A program made the translations under genes and the position numbers. Below are positions 7,553 through 15,447 of a stretch of 21,700 nt of DNA, one piece after another (position 1 is the stretch's first letter; the number at the start of each line of letters is the position of its first letter). This DNA is from G020348385 sp964580235 (GTDB lineage Bacteria; Acidobacteriota; Aminicenantia; Aminicenantales; Aminicenantaceae). Location of the stretch: NCBI GenBank assembly GCA_964580235.1, contig CAZOJY010000057.1, forward strand, positions 1 to 21,700. Direction: 5' to 3'. The notes beneath the pieces were generated by a model. The model was given only the letters and a program-made list of their open reading frames with translations, was not told the origin of the DNA and searched no databases.

Positions 7553-8434
7553 ATGAATCCTCTTGGAAATTCAATTTTAGGCTTGTTATTTCTGGCTGTT
7601 GCGATTGCGGCCGCCCGGGTTATGCTCTATCTAAAGGGAAGGACAAAAGATAAAATCCATGGGAATTCCCTTGTATGGACACATCGCATTCTCGGCTATT
7701 CGTTTGTCGGGATCTATCTTTTCATGATTTTAAACATGATCATAAGAGTGAGCCATTACCAGGAAGAATTATCGGCCCGGGCGATTTTGCATGTGGTTTT
7801 TGCTTTGGCCATTTTACCACTACTTGCGGTTAAAATATCGGTGGCCAGATGGTATGTCTCGCTGACCAAACATCTTTTTTCTTTGGGAATTACCCTTGTG
7901 CTGCTTGTCTTTATATTAAACGCAATAAGCGCTGGCCATTTTTTTCTCTATCGAGACTTTGTGCGTGAGGTGGCAATTTCATCCATGGATAGGGCCACGA
8001 TGAATCAGGATATTGGACGTCAACTGGTTGTGAAAAAATGCGCCAAGTGCCATACGCTGGAAAGAGTATTCAGGTCATTTAAAGACGAAGAAGGCTGGAC
8101 AAACACCGTCAATCGGATGGCGGTCACCGACACTCCGAATATCCGGGAATATGATGCAAAGCAGATTATTTTCTTTTTGGTCAGGCAGCAGGAGATACGG
8201 ATGGGGGAAGATATGGCTTCTGTGGAGAAGGCAATAGGGAAATCGCTGGTCTCAAAAAAATGCTCGGTGTGCCACAACTTAGATAGAGTATATCAAGCAT
8301 CCAAAAAAGAAGAGGAGTGGCGCCTGACGGTTGAACGGATGAAAAGCCATACCCGCGATCCCAACTTCCTGAGCGAAAAAGAAACCAATGAACTTATTCA
8401 ATATCTGAGCGGTCAATCGAGCCTTGAAAAATAG
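7553..8434 (+). CDS. membrane-anchored dihaem cytochrome c
   Basis: This 293-residue protein has four predicted membrane helices in its N-terminal half (about 8-26, 43-65, 75-97, 106-126). A periplasmic tail with two duplicated haem c modules follows, with CAKCH (163-167) and CSVCH (237-241). Each is followed about 22-26 residues later by a Met in an R-M context (M189, M263) that could be the sixth haem ligand. Histidines in or near the helices (H44, H68, H80, H107) could also hold b-type haem, but this is speculative. It sits 12 bases behind the rubredoxin/GltS-like gene with a GGAGGG ribosome site, implying co-translation and a shared electron-transfer path. No named family was recognised for the membrane half. 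Confidence 0.85.
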   Translation: MNPLGNSILGLLFLAVAIAAARVMLYLKGRTKDKIHGNSLVWTHRILGYSFVGIYLFMILNMIIRVSHYQEELSARAILHVVFALAILPLLAVKISVARWYVSLTKHLFSLGITLVLLVFILNAISAGHFFLYRDFVREVAISSMDRATMNQDIGRQLVVKKCAKCHTLERVFRSFKDEEGWTNTVNRMAVTDTPNIREYDAKQIIFFLVRQQEIRMGEDMASVEKAIGKSLVSKKCSVCHNLDRVYQASKKEEEWRLTVERMKSHTRDPNFLSEKETNELIQYLSGQSSLEK

Positions 8435-8446
8435 GAGGCAAAATTT

Positions 8447-8778
8447 ATGAACGTATTAATCCTGGATGGAATCCCGATCCAAAGAAGGTTACAACTCCCG
8501 GAAAATGTGTTTTTCGCGACGACTCGCAGGAGGTCTGCCGGGAATACATTCGTTTGGATTTTGTGTTGATGACTTCTCCGGTTTTAATGGGATTTATTAC
8601 TACGCGTTTGAAAAAAGGTTCAACAAACCAGATCAGTCCACAGATTAGAATTTCAACTCGAATCTTGTGTGGAGAATATGGATGGCTTCCTGGATTTTCA
8701 CATGGTCTCTTCTGTAGAGGGATACAAGATAAAAATTTTGTGGAGCTTAAAGACAACTCCGTCCTGGATATTTTTTAA
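8447..8778 (+). pseudogene. small gene with disrupted reading frame (unknown function)
   Basis: AGGAGG (8433-8438) lies at ideal distance from ATG 8447, directly after the cytochrome gene. The frame from this ATG closes after 40 codons (8569). A different frame is open from 8428 to 8778 and looks coding: PGWNPDPKKV, then DDSQEVCREYIRLDFVLM, then SPVLMGF. It has no ATG until 8554. Adding one base near 8458 would join the well-placed ATG to this frame, giving a protein of about 110 residues that starts MNVLNPGWNPDP. It is therefore either a real frameshift or a sequencing indel. Family not recognised. The same frame stays open after its stop up to 9018, which might be further decay of a longer gene. 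Confidence 0.42.
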
Positions 8779-9080
8779 GTACGGGTCGGAATAGGTTATG
8801 TCCAAGAAACGGCTGTGCTGAGAGAACTTCAGGTTTTAAAGATGAACTTAGGACGGGCTTGTCGCATAAGCCCAATATTATATAGTCTTTTTATTTGCGA
8901 CAACAATGAATCTGAAGAAATTCGGGGATACGTCGCTCAGCTGCCTAGCCGACCCAGCCCACCAAACAGGTTGAAAAACATCGGGCCATTTTTTATGAAT
9001 AATTCAGGAAAGTATTGAAAAAAAGGATTATTAGAAATAAAATCAAATCTTCTATAAAAATTATCTTCAAAGGAGGTATT
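8779..9080 (+). other. intergenic region with open frame, hairpins and a promoter
   Basis: These 302 bases hold no confident gene. One frame (8779-9018) lacks stops and continues the frame of the disrupted gene upstream; the 67-residue segment from ATG 8815 resembles nothing I know and has no good ribosome site. GGGCTT (8855-8860) pairs with AAGCCC (8868-8873), and the loop bases GTCGCA (8861-8866) are a perfect complement of TGCGAC (8896-8901). A promoter-like pair lies at 8971-8999. AGGAGG at 9071-9076 serves the next gene. Confidence 0.4.
8971..8999 (+). promoter_or_regulatory. putative promoter of the Asp-box protein gene
   Basis: TTGAAA (8971-8976) and TATGAA (8994-8999) are 17 bases apart, 82 bases upstream of the chosen start at 9081. 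The two boxes match the sigma-70 consensus at 5/6 and 4/6. Supported only by pattern and position. Confidence 0.4.
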
Positions 9081-11486
9081 ATGATTAACCGAAAGCGACT
9101 TGGCTGGACTGTTGCGATCATAGGATTATTTGCTCTCACTCTTGTTTTTGTCGTTTCTCCTGTGCAAGCCCAAAGGGGAAAGAAGCCCCAGAAGATTCAG
9201 TCCACGGACCCGACTCTTCGATTAAAGGGATATGAAAAACATCTGCAAATGACTGAGAGCTCCCCCTTCAACAAAGAAAAGTGGTACCACATCGGTCCGA
9301 AAAATGTCAGCGGCAGATGCACGGATATCGCTGTGGTCACCCCAAAGGGGAAAAATTACACGATCTATGTGGCTGCGGCCTCAGGAGGAGTCTGGAAAAC
9401 CGTGAATGAAGGAACGACGTGGGAGCCGGTGTTCGAGAAAGCGGCTTCGACTTCGATCGGAGATGTGGCGATTGCCTCGTCAAATCCTGATATTGTCTGG
9501 GTCGGAACCGGCGAGGCCAACATTTTCCGGAGTTCTCAGGCCGGAGTGGGGATCTACAAGTCCACCGATGCCGGGAAAACCTGGGAGCACATGGGATTGG
9601 CCGACACCAACACCATTGCACGGATCGTCATTCATCCTGAAAATCCTGATATCGTTTACGTGGCGGCTTCGGGTCACGAGTGGACAAACAATGAGGAGCG
9701 GGGAGTATACAAGACCACAGACGGCGGCATCACCTGGGAAAAAGTCCTGTATATCGACAATATGACAGGGGCCATCGACCTGGTGATGGATCCATCGAAT
9801 CCTGAGACTCTGTATGCTGCAACCTGGCAGCGCATGAGAAAAAAATGGAACGATCCCCGGAATGAGTCCGATTATGGTGGCAGTGGAATCCACAAGACCA
9901 CAGACGGCGGTGCGACATGGAAGCCGATTAACAACGGGCTTCCGGCTGCTAAGGACCGCGGCCGGATCGGAATCGATCTTTGCCTGTCCAAACCCAATGT
10001 AATCTATGCTTTTGTTGACAACTATGAGCTGGCGCGTGAGTTGACTGCTGAAGAAAAGGCCGATGATTATACTTCCGGCTTGCGCGGTATTATCAAAGGA
10101 GCCACCGTTTATCGTTCTGACGATAAAGGAGAAACCTGGACCCAGGTGAGCGGCCTGACATCCCAGATGAAAGCCTACATGGAACGGCACTCCGCCACTT
10201 ATGGCTGGGTTTTTGGTCAGATTCGCGTTGATCCTAACGATGAAAACACCATCTATACGATGGGGTTGGGTTTGAATGTCTCGAATGATGGTGGGAAAAC
10301 CTTCCGCGGTCTAAGGGGCATGCATGGCGATCACCACGGACTCTGGATCGATCCCGGCAATTCCAACTACTTGATCAATGTCAACGACGGCGGCATTGTC
10401 ATTTCATACGATGCGGGCAAAACCTGGCGGCAGTTCAGAGATAATCTTCCTGTCTGCCAGTTTTTCAACATCAATTATGATATGGATACCCCTTTCCGTG
10501 TGTACGGCTCGATGCAGGATCATGGGAGCTTCCGCGGTCAAGTGATCAAAGGCGGAACAGATAGATTTGGGAGACCATTGCAGGGTATCCAAACCGTAGA
10601 TTTTGATAGCGCTCCTGGCGGTGAAGGCAGCAGCCATGCTATCGACCCGACAGATCCGAAGACCGTCTATTCTGCCGGATTCTACGGGACCATAAGCAGA
10701 AGCGAGCTGGGTGAGGATGGAAGATGGCAAACCAAACGTGTCCTTCCCAGACCTTTTCCCAATGAGCCGCGCCTCCGGGGACAATGGGTAGCCCCCTTCA
10801 TCCTCTCTCCTTATAATCCCAGCATTGTCTATCATGGGATGCAGTATCTGTTCATGTCACGGGATAAAGGAGATACCTGGGAGAGAATTAGTCCGGACCT
10901 GACCCGGAATATCAAATCTGAACTTGGGGATATTCCCTTCCAAACCCTCTTTGCTATTGCTGAATCCCCGCTCAAATTCGGATTGATTTACGTGGGAACC
11001 GACGACGGAAATGTCCATGTCACCAAAGATGGTGGCAAAACCTGGAAAAAAATCATGAAAGGTTTGCCTTACGAGAAATGGGTATCCAAAATAGTCGCTT
11101 CTGCTTATGACATGAGAACGGTCTACATGACCCAGAACGGCAAACGGGATGATGATTTCAATCCTTATATCTGGAAATCCACGGATTTTGGCGAAACCTG
11201 GGAAGACATCTCCGGCAACATTCCTCTTGGACCCGTTAATGTCATAAGAGAAGATCCCTTCAACCGGAACATTCTGTATGTGGGTACAGATATTGGCGTG
11301 TATGTCACCAAAGACGGCGGCAAGAAGTGGGACGTCCTGGGCGGCAACCTGCCCTCGGTTTATGCCCTCGACCTGATTATTCATCCCCGCGATAACGTTG
11401 TTGTGATTGCCACCCATGGCCGCGGCATGTGGGCTATCGATGCCAAAGCCGTTAACGGAGGTCCACGCAGATTCAGACGGTTCTGA
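9081..11486 (+). CDS. secreted Asp-box (BNR/sortilin VPS10-like) beta-propeller protein
   Basis: The ATG at 9081 is preceded by a perfect AGGAGG 4 bases upstream; the 22 codons in frame before it are leader. The 801-residue protein starts with a Sec signal (about 1-30, ending VQA|Q). The mature part holds at least eleven Asp-box motifs (S/T-x-D-x-G-x-T-W), for example DAGKTWEH, DGGITWEK, DGGATWKP, DKGETWTQ, DKGDTWER, DGGKTWKK and DFGETWED. This pattern is typical of sialidase-fold and VPS10/sortilin-like propellers, often annotated as glycosyl hydrolase. Asp-boxes are structural, so no enzyme activity can be claimed. It probably works in the periplasm or outside the cell, in binding or processing polymers or in protein maturation. 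It stands alone between a promoter and a large palindromic element. Confidence 0.88.
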   Translation: MINRKRLGWTVAIIGLFALTLVFVVSPVQAQRGKKPQKIQSTDPTLRLKGYEKHLQMTESSPFNKEKWYHIGPKNVSGRCTDIAVVTPKGKNYTIYVAAASGGVWKTVNEGTTWEPVFEKAASTSIGDVAIASSNPDIVWVGTGEANIFRSSQAGVGIYKSTDAGKTWEHMGLADTNTIARIVIHPENPDIVYVAASGHEWTNNEERGVYKTTDGGITWEKVLYIDNMTGAIDLVMDPSNPETLYAATWQRMRKKWNDPRNESDYGGSGIHKTTDGGATWKPINNGLPAAKDRGRIGIDLCLSKPNVIYAFVDNYELARELTAEEKADDYTSGLRGIIKGATVYRSDDKGETWTQVSGLTSQMKAYMERHSATYGWVFGQIRVDPNDENTIYTMGLGLNVSNDGGKTFRGLRGMHGDHHGLWIDPGNSNYLINVNDGGIVISYDAGKTWRQFRDNLPVCQFFNINYDMDTPFRVYGSMQDHGSFRGQVIKGGTDRFGRPLQGIQTVDFDSAPGGEGSSHAIDPTDPKTVYSAGFYGTISRSELGEDGRWQTKRVLPRPFPNEPRLRGQWVAPFILSPYNPSIVYHGMQYLFMSRDKGDTWERISPDLTRNIKSELGDIPFQTLFAIAESPLKFGLIYVGTDDGNVHVTKDGGKTWKKIMKGLPYEKWVSKIVASAYDMRTVYMTQNGKRDDDFNPYIWKSTDFGETWEDISGNIPLGPVNVIREDPFNRNILYVGTDIGVYVTKDGGKKWDVLGGNLPSVYALDLIIHPRDNVVVIATHGRGMWAIDAKAVNGGPRRFRRF

Positions 11487-11498
11487 TCGTTTCTTAGA

Positions 11499-11596
11499 AA
11501 GGGGTCAAGTCTCAACATTTGACATTTTCCAAAGCCCGCACGGATTGAATGTTGAATAAACATCTTTGAATGTCAAATGTTGAGACTTGACCCCTT
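11499..11596. mobile_element. 98-bp palindromic element with perfect 28-bp arms (MITE/REP-like)
   Basis: Bases 11499-11526 and 11569-11596 are perfect reverse complements over 28 bp; the left arm begins AAGGGGTCAAGTCTCAACAT. Inside, CAAAG (11530-11534) pairs with CTTTG (11564-11568) next to a 3-base bulge, and ATGTT (11549-11553) pairs with AACAT (11559-11563). The whole therefore folds as one long structured hairpin. It encodes nothing. Such elements are typical non-autonomous MITE or REP-type palindromes, moved by IS200/IS605-family (Y1, RAYT) transposases. From memory, GGGGTCA-GTCT-type sequences are common beside such genes; this was not verified. It may also end transcription of the Asp-box gene. 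Confidence 0.65.
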
Positions 11597-11614
11597 CTCC
11601 TACCTAATATCCTC

Positions 11615-12460
11615 ATGAAAAGAATTATTGAAATTGCCGTGTTTGTGGTGATTGCTGCGGCATGCGTCACGGCCCTGCTGCTGATGAATGGAGAGGAGGA
11701 GCAGGGATTCAAATTTTCCGAAGGTCCGGAGATCTCTCTTCGGAATGTGACTCAAACCCAAATTCATTACAGCATCAAGCCCGACAATACCTCTGATCTT
11801 CCTGAAGAAAAAGTGATTAAAGCCAAGGAAATTCACCGCTATAACAGCCGATTTCCTCTGGAGGTTACATGGGAGCGGATAGGGGTAAAAACTGCCCGGA
11901 ATCTAACGCCCGGAAAACCCTACGCTTTTCGTTATGATGAGAACAACCTGATTCAGGTTTACGAGGGATCTCACGGAAGAGCCGATGCGGAAGATCTCGC
12001 CCCGTTTGTGGCTACCCCGATGGAGGTCGTAGCAAAAATGCTCGAGGTAGCCGATGTGAATAGCGAGGATATTGTGTATGATATCGGATGCGGTGACGGA
12101 CGGATCGTTGTCATGGCGGCAGAGAAATACGGAGCCCGGGGTGTAGGCATAGACATCGACCCCATCAGGATCGAAGAGGCAAACAAAAACGCCAAATCGG
12201 CAGGAGTGGCTCACCTGCTTCGCTTTTACCTGGGAGACGCCACCAAGATGAATTTTTCAGAGGCCACAGTCGTAGCCCTTTACCTGCTGCCAGAATCCAA
12301 TGCCATACTCCGGCCGATGTTTGACGAACAACTGAATCCCGGTGTTCGGGTTGTGACCCATAATTATCGTATTCCGGGTTGGGAGGACAAAGAAGTCGAC
12401 ACCTTTTACATAAAGGACGAATGGGATAAAGATCACAGCATATTTTTGTATAAGAAATAG
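11615..12460 (+). CDS. membrane-anchored class I SAM-dependent methyltransferase
   Basis: This 281-residue protein has an N-terminal membrane anchor (about 5-24). A domain of about 100 residues that I do not recognise follows, then a Rossmann-fold methyltransferase. The latter shows PFVATPMEVVAKML (130-143), motif I DIGCGDGRIV (156-165), GVGIDIDP (176-183), GDATKMN (207-213) and ALYLLPESN (221-229). The TPxEVVxKML...YDIGCGDGRIV arrangement resembles the FAM173/ATPSCKMT-like group, which methylates lysine in membrane proteins; the substrate here is unknown. The ATG at 11615 has no visible Shine-Dalgarno and lies only 18 bases after the palindromic element, which may have separated it from its original leader. 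The anchor could place the catalytic domain on either face of the membrane; this is not resolved. Confidence 0.82.
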   Translation: MKRIIEIAVFVVIAAACVTALLLMNGEEEQGFKFSEGPEISLRNVTQTQIHYSIKPDNTSDLPEEKVIKAKEIHRYNSRFPLEVTWERIGVKTARNLTPGKPYAFRYDENNLIQVYEGSHGRADAEDLAPFVATPMEVVAKMLEVADVNSEDIVYDIGCGDGRIVVMAAEKYGARGVGIDIDPIRIEEANKNAKSAGVAHLLRFYLGDATKMNFSEATVVALYLLPESNAILRPMFDEQLNPGVRVVTHNYRIPGWEDKEVDTFYIKDEWDKDHSIFLYKK

Positions 12461-12483
12461 ACTAAGACTGGAACGCCTTCCGT

Positions 12484-15333
12484 TTACTGCTTTTTATCTT
12501 CGGGGAACAGGGTGACCTGGACATAGTTTTCCGTGTCGAGATAGGTTTTTGCGGCCTCATGAATCCCGTCAGCCGTGATTTCTTCCAGGGATTTTAAATA
12601 ATCAAACAGGCTTTCCAGATCTTCACCTGCTTGATATCTGTAATACAACTGGGTCAAAAGCCATCGGTTCTGTTTTATTCCTGTTTCGAAATTCCGGTAC
12701 ATCGCCTGCTTGGCGTCCCGTAGCTCCTCTGCTGTCACGCCTTCTTTTTTGAGCGTTTCGATTTCTTGGAATATCACGCTGATCAGTTCTTCCACCCGTT
12801 CAGGATCCGCACCAAAATTTATCGTTACGCTGTAGGCCGGCACAGGAACCCTGTCATAAGAAGGGCTGGCCATGATGCTGTAGGTCCCTCCCAGGTCTTC
12901 CCGAATCTTATTCCGCAGTCGCGTTTGCAGAACAATGCCCATGGCACGGATGGCATTGCGGTTGGCCTGGGTGTATTCAAAAGGACCTGTAAAAACGACG
13001 GAGGCCTGGCTCTGTGGTTCTACTCCTTTTTTTACTGTTTTTTTGACCACACCCTTTGGAGGGCGGATTCCCACATCCTTCCACGTTTCCTGCCTGTTTA
13101 AAGAGGGGAGGGATGCCAGATAGCGCGCCACCAGAGGTTTAATGGCCTTCAGATCGAGATTCCCGACAAAGATAAAGATGAAATCACTGGCGTCTGCAAA
13201 GCGGTCTTTATAAATCGCAAGGGATTTTTCCAGATCCATTTCCTCGAGTTTTTCAACGGTTAGCGGGCGGGCCCGGTAATGGTCTTGTGTTATGATGCGT
13301 CTGAACGTGTCGTAAAACACAAACATCGGATTGGAGTTGCGGTTTTCTAACATGGCTTTCATCCGGTTTTTTAGCACATCGAACATGGTCGCATCTGCCC
13401 GCGGGGCCGTAAAATAAAGGTTGATCAACTGGAAGAGCGTCTCGATATCTTTTGGGGAAGCGTTTCCTGAAAGCCCTTCCTCCATGTCGCTGATAAGCGG
13501 CCTGACGCGCACAACTTTTCCGGTCAGTTTTTTCTGGAGATTGATGGCGCTGAATTCCCCCACTCCTCCGGCAGAAATGACTTGAGATGCCGTCCTTGCC
13601 GGAATAAAATCTTCATCGCTCACAAGGGATGTTCCCCCAGGGCTCAAAGCCTGAAACACAATCTCGTCTTCCTTGAAATCCGTGGGTTTAAGGATGACCC
13701 GGGCTCCGTTGGAAAGCACCCATTCCGTAATATCATATTCCTCCAGAAGCTTTGTTTCCAGGATTTCTCCAGACACAGGGAGCTCTGCCATCAGCGGTAA
13801 TTCACTCGATGTGTCCTCATAGGGAGTGATTTCCATGTCTGCCACCGAATCCAGCACACCGAGAAGGTCTTTCTCGGTTGGAATGGACAGCCCTTCTTTC
13901 TGGGGAGCGTTAACCATGATGACACGATTGTTTTCGGCTAGCCATTCTCGGCCGATTTTGTTGACTTCTTCCAGTGTGATTTCTGGTATGAAACGCTTAA
14001 AGAGTTCGAACTCATACTCGATCCCCGGAGTGGGCTCACCTTCGAGATAATTCCGGATATACTCCGATACGTACTGATTCGAATTATTCTTTTCTCTCTC
14101 GGTATATGCACGTTCGATGGATCGGAGGAGCTGGCGCTTTTGTCTTCCGAGCTCTGATGCCGTAAATCCGTGCCGGGAAACCCGCTCAGATTCGACGATT
14201 AAAGCTTCCAGTCCCCGAATAATTCCTTCGTCCTTAACTCCTGCATTCAGGACGTAGACCTCTTTGGATCTGACAAACTGTCCCTTTCCTGAGGAAGCTC
14301 CCAGGAACGGCGGATCTTTTTTTTGGGCCAATTCCGCAAACCGCTGGTTCAGCATGCCATGGTAGAGTTGTTCCACGATCATTTGCCGGTAGGCCCCAAC
14401 AGTGCTCATTTCCTGCTTGGGAAGTTTATGGACGACAGCGACACTCGTGCTCATGGCTTCTTTGTCTGTGGCAATAGCAAAAAGGGTTTCGTCATGGTCG
14501 GGGACAGGAAAAACAGTCCGCTCACGTGGATTTTTTGCCTTTAGGAGATGGGCAAAATGGGCCTTCATCAGAGATTCGACTGCCGCGCTGTCAAAGTCTC
14601 CCACGGCAATGACTGCCATCAGGTCGGATCGATACCAGTCCCTGTAGAATCTTTTTAGTACGTCGTATTTGAAGTTTTCTATGATTTCTTTTTTTCCGAT
14701 GACCAGGCGGTCGGCATAACGAGAGCCCTTAAAAATGATGGGGTATTGTTTGTCCATCATTCTGGCCATGGCTCCGCGGCCGAGGCGCCATTCCTCGATG
14801 ATGACTCCGCGTTCCTTGTCGATTTCCTCGTTTTCGAGAGAAAGTGCCCTGGTCCAGTCCTCGAGAATCTGAAATGCCTTTCCCATGACTTCTTCGGATT
14901 CTGTGGGGATTCGCAGCATGAAGACCGTTTCATCAAAGCTGGTGTAGGCATTCAAACCCGGGCCGAATCTCATACCTATGGATTCCATGAATTCGATCAA
15001 CTCATGTTTGGCAAAATTTTGGGTGCCGTTGAATGCCATGTGCTCTAAAAAGTGAGCCAGCCCCTGCTGGTCGTTGTCTTCCAGGATCGAGCCTGCGTTG
15101 ACAACCAGACGGAGTTCCGCCCGGTTTTCCGGCCGCTTGTTCTCACGAATATAATAGCGCAGCCCATTCTCGAATTGGCCAACCTTTACCTTCGGATCGA
15201 CAGGAAGTTTACTTTCCAGTGGAGCTTTTTTTGCCTTTTCAAAAACAGCTTTTTCTTGTCCCTTAAGTCCCCATGGGAGCATAAGAACAAGCACTAAAAA
15301 TAAAAGAAAAATGTTCCTTTTTCGAGATTTCAT
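12484..15333 (-). CDS. M16 family zinc metallopeptidase (insulinase/pitrilysin type)
   Basis: This 949-residue protein has an N-terminal Sec signal (about 1-26). The inverted zinc motif H94-F-L-E97-H98 in LAHFLEHMAFNGTQNF is followed by ERGVIIEEW (174-182), whose last Glu pair supplies the third ligand. The length and an inactive second half lacking HxxEH fit the single-chain, two-repeat M16 proteases that close like a clamshell around unfolded peptides. It is probably periplasmic peptide breakdown. AAGGAGG lies 8 bases before the ATG at 15333 and a promoter-like pair is about 50 bases upstream. It converges with the methyltransferase gene, with only 23 bases between the two stops. Complete and intact; the cleavage specificity is unknown. 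Confidence 0.94.
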   Translation of the reverse strand: MKSRKRNIFLLFLVLVLMLPWGLKGQEKAVFEKAKKAPLESKLPVDPKVKVGQFENGLRYYIRENKRPENRAELRLVVNAGSILEDNDQQGLAHFLEHMAFNGTQNFAKHELIEFMESIGMRFGPGLNAYTSFDETVFMLRIPTESEEVMGKAFQILEDWTRALSLENEEIDKERGVIIEEWRLGRGAMARMMDKQYPIIFKGSRYADRLVIGKKEIIENFKYDVLKRFYRDWYRSDLMAVIAVGDFDSAAVESLMKAHFAHLLKAKNPRERTVFPVPDHDETLFAIATDKEAMSTSVAVVHKLPKQEMSTVGAYRQMIVEQLYHGMLNQRFAELAQKKDPPFLGASSGKGQFVRSKEVYVLNAGVKDEGIIRGLEALIVESERVSRHGFTASELGRQKRQLLRSIERAYTEREKNNSNQYVSEYIRNYLEGEPTPGIEYEFELFKRFIPEITLEEVNKIGREWLAENNRVIMVNAPQKEGLSIPTEKDLLGVLDSVADMEITPYEDTSSELPLMAELPVSGEILETKLLEEYDITEWVLSNGARVILKPTDFKEDEIVFQALSPGGTSLVSDEDFIPARTASQVISAGGVGEFSAINLQKKLTGKVVRVRPLISDMEEGLSGNASPKDIETLFQLINLYFTAPRADATMFDVLKNRMKAMLENRNSNPMFVFYDTFRRIITQDHYRARPLTVEKLEEMDLEKSLAIYKDRFADASDFIFIFVGNLDLKAIKPLVARYLASLPSLNRQETWKDVGIRPPKGVVKKTVKKGVEPQSQASVVFTGPFEYTQANRNAIRAMGIVLQTRLRNKIREDLGGTYSIMASPSYDRVPVPAYSVTINFGADPERVEELISVIFQEIETLKKEGVTAEELRDAKQAMYRNFETGIKQNRWLLTQLYYRYQAGEDLESLFDYLKSLEEITADGIHEAAKTYLDTENYVQVTLFPEDKKQ

Positions 15334-15382
15334 CAGATTCCCTCCTTGAATTCTCTATTTTAACAAAAAATGTCTTTCAAAC

Positions 15383-15412
15383 TTTCTATCACATGATCAC
15401 GGAGGCTGTCAA
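15383..15412 (-). promoter_or_regulatory. putative promoter of the M16 peptidase gene
   Basis: On the minus strand TTGACA (15412-15407) and TAGAAA (15388-15383) are 18 bases apart. They lie 50 bases upstream of the M16 start and match sigma-70 at 6/6 and 4/6. Function inferred. Confidence 0.45.
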
Positions 15413-15447
15413 TGGAAACCATTTTTCATCACAGAGCCTGATGGGAA

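Noticed and set aside
6576..7574. 332-codon open frame antisense to the GltS-like gene
   Set aside because: It mirrors codon bias of the well-supported plus-strand gene; the translation has no domain, signal or ribosome site.
8445..8756. 103-codon minus-strand frame opposite the disrupted small gene
   Set aside because: No ribosome site, and the plus strand reads more like protein and follows an ideal AGGAGG.
9015..9080. extended N-terminus for the Asp-box protein
   Set aside because: The 22 extra codons precede a perfect AGGAGG and a proper signal peptide starting at 9081.
9480..10190. 236-codon minus-strand frame inside the Asp-box gene
   Set aside because: The plus-strand Asp-box repeats are unmistakable; the antisense frame is a by-product of repeated Asp/Gly codons.
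9700..11320. short repeated DNA such as ACAGACGGCGGC as a repeat array or CRISPR
   Set aside because: These are in-frame Asp-box codons at irregular spacing within a coding sequence.
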